Source of the DNA: [Clostridium] hylemonae DSM 15053
GTDB lineage: Bacteria > Bacillota > Clostridia > Lachnospirales > Lachnospiraceae
Assembly (NCBI RefSeq): GCF_008281175.1
Contig: NZ_CP036524.1
Coordinates: 2,046,001 to 2,110,000 of the forward strand
Reading direction: 5' to 3'
DNA length: 64,000 nucleotides
Position 1 is the first letter of the stretch. Each line of letters begins with the position of its first letter. Below, in pieces: positions 1 through 8,412 of the stretch. Both the position numbers and the translations under genes were made by a program. The notes beneath the pieces were generated by a model, which ran no database searches, was not told the origin of the DNA, and saw only the letters and a program-made list of their open reading frames with translations.

Positions 1-927
1 GAGCAGGATCCCGACCGGTATATCGAGATACTGTGACGCCATGCCCGACATGTTAAGTCCGAATTTCAATATGCCGATGACGCATGCTGCCAGCGCCGTC
101 CCGATGACGCCTCCCTTGCCCCCGAGGTTTGACGTTCCGCCGAGAACTACCGCAGTGATGATAGGCAGTGTCAGTGAACTTCCAAGGTCGGACTTGGCAG
201 ACCCGAGATAACTGGTGAGCACAACGCCCGCCAGGGCCGCGCTCATACCGGACAGACCGTATGTGCTCATGATGATCGGCCTTACCCGGATACCTGAATA
301 CCGGCATGCACTTGAATTTACACCGCACAGGAATATATAACGGCCGTACTTTGTCTTGTGCAGAAGTATGTATGCAAAAATCACAAGTATGATAAATATT
401 ATGAGCTGGTTCGGTACGCCTCCTATATTTCCGGACGAAAGTTTCATGAACGAGGCCGGAAAACCGCTGATCCCTTCGTAGGCTTCAGATGACGACATAT
501 TGACGACCGCAAGCGCAAGCCCCGAATAGAGGAACGAACCTCCCAGTGTGACTACCATCGGCTGAACTCCCGTATATGCCACGAAAAATCCGCTCAGGAG
601 ACCGCACAGCGTTCCTACAAGTATACTGACGAGCACTGCCGCCCACACGTTGAAGCCTTTGTCCTGCCAGAGCAGTCCTATCGTAATGGATGTCAGGCCT
701 ACGATGGAGCCTGCCTGTATGTCAATTCCGCCCGTCACCATTACGAAAGTGACAAACAGAGAGATGATACATATGGAGATAAAGTCATTGATACTTCCCA
801 TCAGTACATTCAGGCGCAGGAATCTTGGATTGAGCTGCCCGAATACGAGGATCTCAAGAAGCAGTATGACGATCAAAAACATTTCCCAGCTGAAGACCTT
901 GCTCTTTAACCCCTTCATCTTATTCAT
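1..927 (-). CDS. lsrD: AI-2 ABC transporter permease LsrD-like (C-terminus cut off)
   Basis: I translated this frame from an ATG at 927, which is preceded by GGAGGTGC. It reads on to the window edge, so the 3' end is missing. The product is a hydrophobic RbsC/LsrC/LsrD-family permease. Residues that resemble E. coli LsrD include TGGIDI, GYEG-type YEGISGFP, LLHKTKYGR, SYLGSAKSDLG and PIITAVVLGG. With LsrC it would form the membrane channel that imports AI-2. The start overlaps the lsrC stop by 8 nt, indicating translational coupling in lsrA-lsrC-lsrD. The receptor gene lsrB, and lsrF/lsrG if present, would lie beyond coordinate 1. A ribose or other pentose permease is the alternative, but the neighbouring LsrK and LsrR homologues favour AI-2. 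Confidence 0.85.
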   Translation of the reverse strand, partial: MNKMKGLKSKVFSWEMFLIVILLLEILVFGQLNPRFLRLNVLMGSINDFISICIISLFVTFVMVTGGIDIQAGSIVGLTSITIGLLWQDKGFNVWAAVLVSILVGTLCGLLSGFFVAYTGVQPMVVTLGGSFLYSGLALAVVNMSSSEAYEGISGFPASFMKLSSGNIGGVPNQLIIFIILVIFAYILLHKTKYGRYIFLCGVNSSACRYSGIRVRPIIMSTYGLSGMSAALAGVVLTSYLGSAKSDLGSSLTLPIITAVVLGGTSNLGGKGGVIGTALAACVIGILKFGLNMSGMASQYLDIPVGILL

Positions 928-1933
928 TAATAGCACCTCCCTCAGCTGCTGTCACTCTGGCCGACAGCCGTTCTCTTCTTGCCTTTTCCACCGACCTTCT
1001 CTGTACGAGCGCATCCACTACTACGATCACGATCAGAAGGATGCCGGTGATCGTATTGTCATAATCAGAAGAAATCTTCAAAAATACGAGCAGACGGCTG
1101 ATGGACGCCATGATGATACCGCCGATGGACGCACCTATTACTGTACCAACGCCTCCGGTCAGGCTGATGCCGCCGATCACACACGCCGCGATCGCCTTCA
1201 TCTCATATCCGTTTCCGGATATGGCAGTCACGAAACCTACACGGCTTACATAGAGGATCGCCCCGAACGCCGCAAACAGCCCGCACGTCATAAATGCTTT
1301 CATCTTTGTAGCCAGTACAGGTATACCGATCAGGTTCGCGCCGGCCTCGTTGTCTCCCACGGCTGCAAACCGTTTTCCTCTTTTTGTTTTTACGAGGAAG
1401 AGGAAAATGAGCACCATGACCGCCAGGTCCATCACAAAAAACCAGCTCAGGTTACCGGCCACATTTTTCTGCGCCAGCTGTTTGAAACCGGACGGAAGAT
1501 TTTCCACCCATTTGCCGCCTGTGTACAGATATATAAGTCCCCGGTATATGCCGTTCGTGCCGAGCGTCATGATGATGGACGGTATCTTCAGCACCGTAAC
1601 CCCGATCCCGTTGATCGTCCCGCACACGAGACCTACCAGGATACAGAGGGCGATCGCCATTCCCCAGGATGCCCCTTCCCTCAGGTACGTCGCACAGACA
1701 GCCGCGGCCAGTCCGAGCTGCGCCCCGATGGAACAGTCGATCTCCCCTGTCAGGATCACAAACGCCATTCCTATGGCGATAAGTACATATACGATAGAAC
1801 CGTTAAAGCAAAGCAGTATATTCTGCGGCTTCAAAAAGCTTGGATTCACCACTCCCACTAGCAGAAACATAGCTACGAGACAGAGAAGTGAGGACAGTTC
1901 TCTGGCCTTCAGCGCTTTTTTTATCTTCTCCAT
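920..1933 (-). CDS. lsrC: AI-2 ABC transporter permease LsrC
   Basis: This 337-residue, highly hydrophobic permease is close to the length of E. coli LsrC (342). Shared landmarks include the early TGEIDCSIGA loop, IPSIIMTLGT, YRGLIYLYTGGKW, VGDNEAGA and EMKAIAACVIGGISLTGG. The last of these is the cytoplasmic loop that contacts the ATPase in this family. It pairs with LsrD in the inner membrane to import AI-2. The ATG at 1933 follows GGAAGGAGAG, 2 nt after the lsrA stop. The gene overlaps lsrD by 8 nt. Regulation is expected from the promoter upstream of lsrA. Confidence 0.88.
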   Translation of the reverse strand: MEKIKKALKARELSSLLCLVAMFLLVGVVNPSFLKPQNILLCFNGSIVYVLIAIGMAFVILTGEIDCSIGAQLGLAAAVCATYLREGASWGMAIALCILVGLVCGTINGIGVTVLKIPSIIMTLGTNGIYRGLIYLYTGGKWVENLPSGFKQLAQKNVAGNLSWFFVMDLAVMVLIFLFLVKTKRGKRFAAVGDNEAGANLIGIPVLATKMKAFMTCGLFAAFGAILYVSRVGFVTAISGNGYEMKAIAACVIGGISLTGGVGTVIGASIGGIIMASISRLLVFLKISSDYDNTITGILLIVIVVVDALVQRRSVEKARRERLSARVTAAEGGAINE

Positions 1934-1935
1934 GA

Positions 1936-3447
1936 TTACTCTCCTTCCTCATACACTCCGAATGACGCCGCTGTCAGATTATCAAGGTCAATCTTTTCTC
2001 TTGTAAATGTATGATTGATATGTCCTTGGTACATAGACACCGCTCTGTCACTCAACTCTACGATTTCTTCCAGATCAGAGGATATGAGCAAAATCGCCAC
2101 TCCCTGTTTTTTCAGTTTTCCTATAATAGAGTACACGTCGCCGCGCGCTCCCGCGTCTATACCTCGTGTCGGCTCATCGAGTATGATGACCTTCGGATTC
2201 GTCGACAGCGCTCTGGCTATAACGCCTTTCTGCTGATTGCCTCCCGACAGTGAGCCCATGATCTGGTCCTGTCCGGTTACCTTGATACGGAAATCACTGA
2301 TGTACTGGTCCGCCAGTTCTTCCTCTTTCTTACGGTTGAGAAAGAGCCTGCTCATATTCCGTATCTGGGCAGATGAGATATTCCATCCCACTTCCCTTAT
2401 CTTAAAGATTCCGTTCAGGAATCTGTCTTCCGGCACATAATTCACGCCTTTATCCAGCACTCTCCGGGTGCTCAGGCCTGTGATATCTTCACCGTCAAGG
2501 AGCACTTTTCCCGATTTCACCTTGTCCATGCCGAATATTGTTGTTGCAAACTCTGTCCTGCCCGCGCCGACGACTCCGGCCACCCCGAGGATCTCTCCTG
2601 CGTATACTTCCAGATTCAAATCGCTGAACCCGTACCCGCTGAAGTCCTTAAGTTCCAGCACCGGTTCTGCCGACGTATAGTCTATCTCTACTCTTTCACC
2701 GGCAGTTTTAAGTTCCGAATCCGGAGGCAGCAGCGCCTTGACAAGGTGGCTCTTTTCAAACTCACTCACCTCGCCGCTCAGACTCACGACGCCGTCTCTC
2801 ATGATCGATACGTGTGTTGCGATCTGGAATACTTCCGTCAGTCTGTGGGTGATGTAGAAGATACCGATATTTTTCTGTTTCAGTTCTTCCACCAGTTTAA
2901 ATAAGGATTCCGCCTCATTGAAGCTGAGCGACGACGTCGGCTCATCCAGAATAAGAATTCTCGCATTTCTGAGCAGTCCTTTCAGGATCTCTACGAGCTG
3001 CTGCTCCGCGATCGACAGCGTATTGGCCTTTCTTTCCAGCTTCAGATCCCATCCGAGATGTTCGATCATCTCCACCATCCGCTTATGTATCTCACTTTTC
3101 TTTTCGTCAAACCCCATTGCGACGTTCTCTTCCACTGTCATATTCGGGAAGAGCATCGGCTCCTGAGGCACAAGATATATACCATTGGCAAGCGCCGTCG
3201 AAGATTTTGAGATATCCACCTTCTCTCCGTTGATATAGATCTCGCCTTCGTCCTGCTGGTAAATACCCATTATGATCTTCATAAGAGTACTCTTTCCCGC
3301 ACCATTGCCTCCGATCAGGGCTATCACTTCCCCTTCACGCAGTTCCATGTTAATCCCCTTGAGCACCTCGTTGGAGCCAAAGGACTTACGTATATCTTTC
3401 ACCTTGAGCAATGCCTCGCCGCCGGATCTATTTTTAACACCCTGCAT
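1936..3447 (-). CDS. lsrA: AI-2 ABC transporter ATPase LsrA
   Basis: This 503-residue protein has two tandem ATPase domains, as in sugar-type ABC importers (E. coli LsrA is 511). Domain 1 has Walker A GGNGAGKST near residue 46, then LVPQEP and Walker B LILDEPTSSL. Domain 2 has the relaxed P-loop GVVGAGRTE typical of RbsA/LsrA proteins, then YVPEDR, signature LSGGNQQK and Walker B ILDEPTRGID. It powers AI-2 uptake through LsrC/LsrD. The ATG at 3447 has GGAGGTG upstream. It is the first gene of a leftward operon whose promoter (-35 TTGACA, -10 TATTAT) and operator-like palindrome lie in the divergent region shared with lsrR. Confidence 0.88.
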   Translation of the reverse strand: MQGVKNRSGGEALLKVKDIRKSFGSNEVLKGINMELREGEVIALIGGNGAGKSTLMKIIMGIYQQDEGEIYINGEKVDISKSSTALANGIYLVPQEPMLFPNMTVEENVAMGFDEKKSEIHKRMVEMIEHLGWDLKLERKANTLSIAEQQLVEILKGLLRNARILILDEPTSSLSFNEAESLFKLVEELKQKNIGIFYITHRLTEVFQIATHVSIMRDGVVSLSGEVSEFEKSHLVKALLPPDSELKTAGERVEIDYTSAEPVLELKDFSGYGFSDLNLEVYAGEILGVAGVVGAGRTEFATTIFGMDKVKSGKVLLDGEDITGLSTRRVLDKGVNYVPEDRFLNGIFKIREVGWNISSAQIRNMSRLFLNRKKEEELADQYISDFRIKVTGQDQIMGSLSGGNQQKGVIARALSTNPKVIILDEPTRGIDAGARGDVYSIIGKLKKQGVAILLISSDLEEIVELSDRAVSMYQGHINHTFTREKIDLDNLTAASFGVYEEGE

Positions 3448-3534
3448 GTCTGCACCTCCATTCCAGTTAGTTGCGAAGTTTAACTTTTGTTCTTATATTA
3501 AACAATTGTTAACTTTCATCTCTGTGTTGCCACA

Positions 3535-3592
3535 CCGGTATACCGATGTTCTGATTTAGTTTCATAATACATTTCCGTTCACAATTTGTCAA
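3535..3592 (-). promoter_or_regulatory. lsrA promoter with CCGGTATACCG operator-like palindrome
   Basis: Read on the minus strand, -35 TTGACA (3592-3587) and -10 TATTAT (3569-3564) are separated by exactly 17 nt. About 18 nt downstream of the -10, near the expected transcription start, lies CCGGTATACCGA (3535-3546 on plus), an 11-of-12 match to the perfect palindromes at 9907 and 10829. Its GGTA-TACC core fits the GT/AC half-sites of FadR-subfamily GntR regulators. A second palindrome, AACAATTGTT (3501-3510), lies between it and lsrA and could bind LsrR. The 355-bp gap from 3448 to 3802 holds only these and the lsrR promoter in AT-rich DNA. Confidence 0.6.
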
Positions 3593-3707
3593 CATGTTTG
3601 TTGTCCATATTTGCTGTTTTATACATTATAGTTATAATTTTATACGTTTTTTTATGCATTTTGCCTTAACATTTTACAAAAAAGATAAATTCTGTTCACG
3701 AATTAAA

Positions 3708-3736
3708 TTGACAGTATCCCTGGATGCTGTTATAAT
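3708..3736 (+). promoter_or_regulatory. Consensus sigma-A promoter of lsrR-lsrK-cupin
   Basis: TTGACA (3708-3713), a 17-nt spacer and TATAAT (3731-3736) form a perfect vegetative promoter. It lies 67 nt upstream of the lsrR ATG at 3803, which has AAAGGAGG before it. It faces away from the lsrA promoter. LsrR-family proteins usually autoregulate, so an operator nearby is likely, but I cannot assign one with confidence. Confidence 0.7.
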
Positions 3737-3802
3737 TTACTCATAAAACATTTGCATCATAAATTTACTTTTGTACACAGTAAATTACAAAAGGAGGATA
3801 CT

Positions 3803-4744
3803 ATGTCTGATACCAGTTCCGATAACAATACACAATTTGAAAAAAATTTACTTTATAAAGCTTCCTGGTACTATTATATGGAAGGTCTTACCCAGCAGGC
3901 CATCGCCGAAAAGCTCAATATTTCCCGCATCAAGGTGCTGCGTCTTTTGGACCGGGCGCGTCAGGAAGGGATCGTACAGATCCATATCAAGCCCGACACA
4001 GATGAATTTCTCTCTATGGAGCAGGAACTGATCCACAAGTATCATCTGAAAGACTGCTATATTGTTCCCGCAGGCTCCGGCAAAGACAACCAGACCGAGA
4101 CGGTGGCCAAGGCCGCGGCAATGTATATTCAGAATCACATTACCGACAACTGCTATATCAACTTCGGTTACGGCGAGACGGTGATGCGTACGCTCAGTCA
4201 TCTGTCGCGCTGCGTCTCAGCCACGATCTCCCTCGTCTCACTGACCGGAGGGATCACCAACTACCTGCCCGACGCTCATTCCAGGATCTACGGGGCCAAG
4301 CTTTACCTGTACCCCTCTCCGCTCATCATGTCCTCAAAGGAGCTTGCCGCCTCTATGATGGAGGAAGCTTCTCTTACCGAGATATCCAAGATGACCGAGC
4401 TTGCCAATCTCACCCTCATAGGCATCGGAGGCATGAATACGGATGCGACGATCTTAAAGTCTTCACGGCTTACCAACAACGATTATCTTCTTCTGAAGAT
4501 GCAGGGCGCTGTGGGAGATCTCATCACTCATTTTATCGATGCCCAGGGCCGGCTCGTCAACTCAGATTTTGATGCGCGTATCATCAGCACTCCTCTGGAA
4601 AAGTTGAAGTCGCTCAATAATGTTATAGGCGCCGCCACCGGCGTTGAAAAACTGCCTGCTATCGCCGCGGCCTTAACAGGCAGCTACCTGGATATCCTCA
4701 TTACCGATGATATTACGGCAAAGCAACTGTTAAACAATTATTAA
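3803..4744 (+). CDS. lsrR: SorC-family regulator LsrR
   Basis: This 313-residue DNA-binding repressor matches E. coli LsrR in length (317) and layout. The N-terminal helix-turn-helix covers residues 15-65 (WYYYMEGLTQQAIAEKLNIS, then RIKVLRLLDRA). The C-terminal sugar-binding domain contains NFGYGETVMRTL, SLTGGI, GIGGM and KGAVGD-like QGAVGDLITHF. In enteric bacteria phospho-AI-2 releases LsrR and derepresses the lsr operon; the same logic is inferred here. The ATG at 3803 is chosen because of its AAAGGAGG; an upstream in-frame start lacks one. lsrK follows after 21 nt, and the transporter genes diverge. Confidence 0.87.
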   Translation: MSDTSSDNNTQFEKNLLYKASWYYYMEGLTQQAIAEKLNISRIKVLRLLDRARQEGIVQIHIKPDTDEFLSMEQELIHKYHLKDCYIVPAGSGKDNQTETVAKAAAMYIQNHITDNCYINFGYGETVMRTLSHLSRCVSATISLVSLTGGITNYLPDAHSRIYGAKLYLYPSPLIMSSKELAASMMEEASLTEISKMTELANLTLIGIGGMNTDATILKSSRLTNNDYLLLKMQGAVGDLITHFIDAQGRLVNSDFDARIISTPLEKLKSLNNVIGAATGVEKLPAIAAALTGSYLDILITDDITAKQLLNNY

Positions 4745-4765
4745 TATTTTAAGGAGGTCTTTACT

Positions 4766-6328
4766 ATGGCAAGTTACTTAATGGCACTTGATGCCGGCAC
4801 CGGAAGCGTCCGCGCTGTCCTATTTGATACGGCCGGCAATCAGATCGGTGTGTCCCAGCATGAATGGGAACATCTCGAGGATCCGCGTTATCCCGGCTCT
4901 ATGGATTTCGACTGGAACAACAACTGGGCGTTAACCGTACAATGTATCAAAAATGTGATTCGTGATACGCACATATCCCCTTCGGATATCGCGGCCATAT
5001 CTACGACATGCATGCGGGAGGGCATCGTCCTCTATGATTCCGGCTTCCGTGAAATATGGGCATGCGCCAATGTGGACGCACGTTCCAACGACGAAGTGTC
5101 TGAACTGCTCTCACAGTCTGATACGCTGGAAAAAGAAATTTATTCTGTATCCGGCCAGACATTTGCACTGGACGCTGTACCGCGTATACTCTGGGTGAAA
5201 AATAAAATGCCGGAACTGTATGAAAAAACGGCTTATGTGAGCATGTTCAACGACTGGCTCATTTACAAGCTGACCGGTATACTGGCATGCGAGCCAAGCA
5301 ATGGATGTACCACCGGCATATTTAATCTTGCCACAAGAACATGGGATACCGATATCGCCAGAAAATGCCGCATCCGGGATGATATCTATCCGCCGGTACA
5401 GGAAAGCGGTACAGTCGTCGGGCATGTATCACCCGGCGCCGCGTCACAGACCGGGCTGTCTGAATGTTCCGTTGTCGTCGCCGGAGGCGGGGATGCCCAG
5501 CTTGGCTGCATCGGCGTAGGTGTCGTCGCCCCGAAGCAGGCAGCCGTATTCGGCGGAAGCTTCTGGCAGTTTGAATACAACACAGATACGGTAAAGACCG
5601 ATCCGGACTGCCGTGTGAGGGTGAACTGTCATGCCGTCCCGGGCATCTGGCAGTATGAAGCGCTTGCCTTCTATCCCGGTCTTGTGATGCGCTGGTACCG
5701 GGATGCCTTCTGTCAGCTCGAAAAGCAAAAGGCGGAGGAAACCGGCAAAGACCCGTACTATTATATGAATATCGAGGCTGAAAAGGTACCGGCCGGAAGC
5801 AATGGAATGCTCTGTGCTTTTTCCGATATTATGAATTACATCAACTGGAAACACGCGGCCCCTACCTTTACCAACTTTGCTCTCGATGCCGAAAAATTCA
5901 ACCGTTACACCTTCTACCGGGCCATTATGGAGAATTCAGCTATGGTCACACGGGGCAACATGGAGCTCGTCGCTTCCGTGACCGGTGAACTGCCGGAAGA
6001 AATCATATTTGCATCCGGGGCTTCCAAAAGTCCTCTCTGGTGCCAGATTTTGTCCGACGTGCTTGGTATACCGGTACACGTACCGAAAGTACGCGAGGCC
6101 ACCGCGCTCGGCGCAGCCATACTGGCAGGCACAGGCGCAGGTATCTACAAAGATATACGCCGGACTGCAGAGGAACTCTGTCATATAGAGAGCACTTATT
6201 ATCCGGACAACTCCAACCATGATACATATGACAAACTGTATAAAACCTGGAAAGAAGTATACCGTGCCCAGCTTGAGCTGGCCGACAGAAAGCTTACCAA
6301 AAACATGTGGATAGCGCCAGGTTTATAA
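4766..6328 (+). CDS. lsrK: Autoinducer-2 kinase LsrK
   Basis: This FGGY-family kinase has 520 residues (E. coli LsrK 530). It phosphorylates imported AI-2 (linear DPD) at C5, trapping it and producing the LsrR inducer. The N-terminus YLMALDAGTGSVRAVLFD is the ATP-binding fold. Strong LsrK landmarks are PGSMDFDWNNNW, CMREGIVLY, WACANVDAR, PSNGCTTG, GGGDAQLGC, the end EATALGAAILAG and the C-terminal WIAPGL. The whole protein aligns without gaps of note to the enteric enzyme from memory. The ATG follows AAGGAGGTC, 21 nt after lsrR. Other FGGY kinases (xylulose, glycerol) share the fold but not these segments. Confidence 0.92.
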   Translation: MASYLMALDAGTGSVRAVLFDTAGNQIGVSQHEWEHLEDPRYPGSMDFDWNNNWALTVQCIKNVIRDTHISPSDIAAISTTCMREGIVLYDSGFREIWACANVDARSNDEVSELLSQSDTLEKEIYSVSGQTFALDAVPRILWVKNKMPELYEKTAYVSMFNDWLIYKLTGILACEPSNGCTTGIFNLATRTWDTDIARKCRIRDDIYPPVQESGTVVGHVSPGAASQTGLSECSVVVAGGGDAQLGCIGVGVVAPKQAAVFGGSFWQFEYNTDTVKTDPDCRVRVNCHAVPGIWQYEALAFYPGLVMRWYRDAFCQLEKQKAEETGKDPYYYMNIEAEKVPAGSNGMLCAFSDIMNYINWKHAAPTFTNFALDAEKFNRYTFYRAIMENSAMVTRGNMELVASVTGELPEEIIFASGASKSPLWCQILSDVLGIPVHVPKVREATALGAAILAGTGAGIYKDIRRTAEELCHIESTYYPDNSNHDTYDKLYKTWKEVYRAQLELADRKLTKNMWIAPGL

Positions 6329-6357
6329 TATTTTAATAAAGAAAGGAGATACATATC

Positions 6358-6696
6358 ATGTTTATCATCAATGAAAACGAAAAGGAATACCGCTTCGGTG
6401 ACAGCGGCCCGAAATATCTTATGAAAGGGCCGCGGAGTAATTTTGCCGTTGTACAGTTTAATGCAGGGCAGGATTTCAAGGCTCATTACCACAATATTAT
6501 GGAGGAGAACTTCTTCATCCTTGAAGGCGAAGTCGACATTATCGTCGACGGCACTACCCATACTTTAAAAGCCGGGGATTTGATACATATTGAACCGGAA
6601 GAGGTACACTATGTTGTCAACAACTCCTCCGGCACGGTAAAGATGATCTCAACACTTGCTCCGTACCAGGAATCTGACAAGATCGAAGTTGACTGA
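6358..6696 (+). CDS. Cupin-domain protein in the lsrR-lsrK operon
   Basis: This 112-residue single-domain cupin has both metal-site motifs. Motif 1 is around residues 43-60 (H-x-H in AHYHN, then E in EENFF) and motif 2 around residues 73-90 (GDLIHIEPEEVHYVVN). The function is not known. It starts 29 nt after lsrK with AAAGGAG, so it is almost certainly cotranscribed. It could isomerise or bind AI-2 or phospho-AI-2, a job done in E. coli by LsrG, which has a different fold (ABM). This is inference from position only. A strong terminator follows. Confidence 0.8.
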   Translation: MFIINENEKEYRFGDSGPKYLMKGPRSNFAVVQFNAGQDFKAHYHNIMEENFFILEGEVDIIVDGTTHTLKAGDLIHIEPEEVHYVVNNSSGTVKMISTLAPYQESDKIEVD

Positions 6697-6704
6697 TCCA
6701 TATG

Positions 6705-6746
6705 CTGCAGAATGTCTTATGTACAGACATTCTGCAGTTTCTTTTT
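6705..6746 (+). terminator. Rho-independent terminator after the lsrRK-cupin operon
   Basis: A perfect 13-bp stem (6705-6717 with 6725-6737, CTGCAGAATGTCT) with a 7-nt loop is followed by TTTCTTTTTT. It lies just past the cupin stop and just before the converging dhaL stop. Confidence 0.85.
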
Positions 6747-7381
6747 TATCTTTCCTGTGACACATATTCATACATGGCTTTCATAATGATCCAGACACTT
6801 GTGGCGCCGGCATCCTGAAAGCCGATCGTCGTCCCCTGTGTCTTTGCCCTTCCGAACTTTGCCTCGAAGTTTTTCGTGCTCTCCACTCCTTTAAGCGCTG
6901 ACTCCTGCGCTTTCTCAAGCATGGCCACAAATCCTTCCTCCGCATGCGCGAGCATAGCGTCAACAGCAGGTGAAAATGCGTCTACCATCGTCTTATCGCC
7001 CACCTCTGCCTTACCCCGCTCTTTTATGACTGCCAGGCTGTTCTTCATCATGTCTGCAAATTCACCTGCACTGATCTGTCCGGCGGGCTCCATGCCTTTT
7101 GCACCGCCCATAAACATACTTCCGAATATGACGCCTGAGGCGCCGCCCATGCTCATGAGCATGGCCTTGCCTGCCGCCGTAAAGACCGCGTACACATCGG
7201 CCGGCTCTTCCATCTTCAGCAGCTTATCCTTTGCTTTCTTAAGTCCGCCGGCCATACCGATCCCGTGGTCACCGTCCCCGATAGCGCTGTCCACTTCCGT
7301 GAGCATCGGTTTTGCCTCTATGATACAATCTGCCACATAAAGAAGCATCTCTTTCGCCTGTTGTGCATTTATTCTTTCCAT
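6746..7381 (-). CDS. dhaL: Dihydroxyacetone kinase-type L subunit (DhaL)
   Basis: This 211-residue nucleotide-binding subunit has the DhaL signature near residue 31 (DSAIGDGDHGIGM), which coordinates Mg-ATP or Mg-ADP. The ATP-lid segment SMGGASGVIFGSMFMGGAKG follows. DhaL phosphorylates the substrate held covalently by DhaK. It lies 5 nt downstream of dhaK. No DhaM phosphotransfer subunit is found beside it, so it either uses ATP directly or draws on a DhaM encoded elsewhere. The context (acid-sugar kinase, 3-hydroxyacid dehydrogenase, aldo/keto reductase) suggests a four-carbon ketose such as erythrulose as well as dihydroxyacetone; this is inference. Confidence 0.85.
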   Translation of the reverse strand: MERINAQQAKEMLLYVADCIIEAKPMLTEVDSAIGDGDHGIGMAGGLKKAKDKLLKMEEPADVYAVFTAAGKAMLMSMGGASGVIFGSMFMGGAKGMEPAGQISAGEFADMMKNSLAVIKERGKAEVGDKTMVDAFSPAVDAMLAHAEEGFVAMLEKAQESALKGVESTKNFEAKFGRAKTQGTTIGFQDAGATSVWIIMKAMYEYVSQER

Positions 7382-7386
7382 GACGT

Positions 7387-8388
7387 TTACTTTCCTTTCT
7401 TAGCATAGTACGGACAATAACACGGCATATCATACAGTTCCCTGAGCGTGTCATCAAGCTTCAAAAGTGAGATGGAGAACCCTCCCATCTCCTGACAGGT
7501 ACAATAGCTGTTGATATCTGCATCATGCACCGCAATGCCGTCCGCATCGAGAAGTGCCTTCAGCTTCCGGTATGCAATGCTCATCTCCAGTACAGTCGTA
7601 CTGCCAAGACCGTTGACAAGCACACACACTTCGTCCCCTTTTGACAGTTCCATGTCCGATTTTATATTGTGATACAAATATTCTACGATCTCATCTGCCG
7701 GTTTCATCTTCGTGCGCTCGATCCCACGCTCTCCGTGAATGCCCATACCATATTCCATCTCGTCGTCGGCGATCTCAAAAGTGGGCTTATCAAGTCCCGG
7801 TATCTGTCCCGGCGTTGTCGCAACACCGATGCTGCGCACGTTATCTCTCGCACGCTCGGCCACCTTGACTGCTTCGGCAAGCTCCATTCCTCTGTCGCAG
7901 GCCGCCCCGGCAATTTTGATGACAAACAGGTCCCCGGCGATGCCGCGTCTGTCGGTCAGCCGTTCCTTCGGCGCCGACGCACAGTCATCCCACACTCTTA
8001 CGTGTGCGGACTCGATCCCTTCGTCCTCCAGCAGTTCTTCCGCCATATCAAAGTTCAGATTGTCCCCCGCATAGTTGCCGTACACGAACAGAACGCCTTT
8101 TCCGCTCTCAACTGCCAGGGCAGTCTCATAAATGGTGCCCGGATCCGGCGAGGCAAACACATTGCCGCAGGCGGCCGCGTCGCCGAGGCCTTCGCCCACG
8201 AACCCGTTGAACATCGGCTCATGCCCGCTGCCTCCCCCGATGACAAGCGCTACCTTGTCTTTTCTCGGCTCTTTTAAGATGACTGCGTTTACCTCCGGGT
8301 GTTTCTCATAATAATTGCCGTAGCAGTCGGTAAAGCCTTCCATCGCCTCGTCTACTACGTCATCTGCCTCATTTATAAACTTCTTCAT
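7387..8388 (-). CDS. dhaK: Dihydroxyacetone kinase-type K subunit (DhaK)
   Basis: This 333-residue substrate-binding subunit is similar in length to other stand-alone DhaK proteins. It has GGSGHEPMFNGFVGEG near residue 52, YGNYAGDNLNFDMA near residue 102, and GMGIHGERG near residue 210. The histidine of GIHGE is the residue that binds the ketose covalently in this family. The ATG at 8388 follows GGAGGAAAC; an upstream in-frame ATG at 8409 lacks a ribosome binding site. The gene lies 24 nt after the VOC gene and 5 nt before dhaL. Substrate identity (dihydroxyacetone or a tetrulose) is open. Confidence 0.87.
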   Translation of the reverse strand: MKKFINEADDVVDEAMEGFTDCYGNYYEKHPEVNAVILKEPRKDKVALVIGGGSGHEPMFNGFVGEGLGDAAACGNVFASPDPGTIYETALAVESGKGVLFVYGNYAGDNLNFDMAEELLEDEGIESAHVRVWDDCASAPKERLTDRRGIAGDLFVIKIAGAACDRGMELAEAVKVAERARDNVRSIGVATTPGQIPGLDKPTFEIADDEMEYGMGIHGERGIERTKMKPADEIVEYLYHNIKSDMELSKGDEVCVLVNGLGSTTVLEMSIAYRKLKALLDADGIAVHDADINSYCTCQEMGGFSISLLKLDDTLRELYDMPCYCPYYAKKGK

Positions 8389-8412
8389 ATAGTTTCCTCC
8401 ACAGAACATTCC

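Noticed and set aside
650-1861. Long plus-strand open frame opposite lsrC and lsrD
   Set aside because: Its translation is rich in Arg, His and Pro and resembles no protein. The minus-strand frame gives clear LsrC/LsrD sequence with good ribosome binding sites.
6062-6078. GGTATACCGG inside lsrK as another operator copy
   Set aside because: It lies within coding sequence and lacks symmetry beyond the core. Similar short matches at 1320 and 51736 are also in genes.
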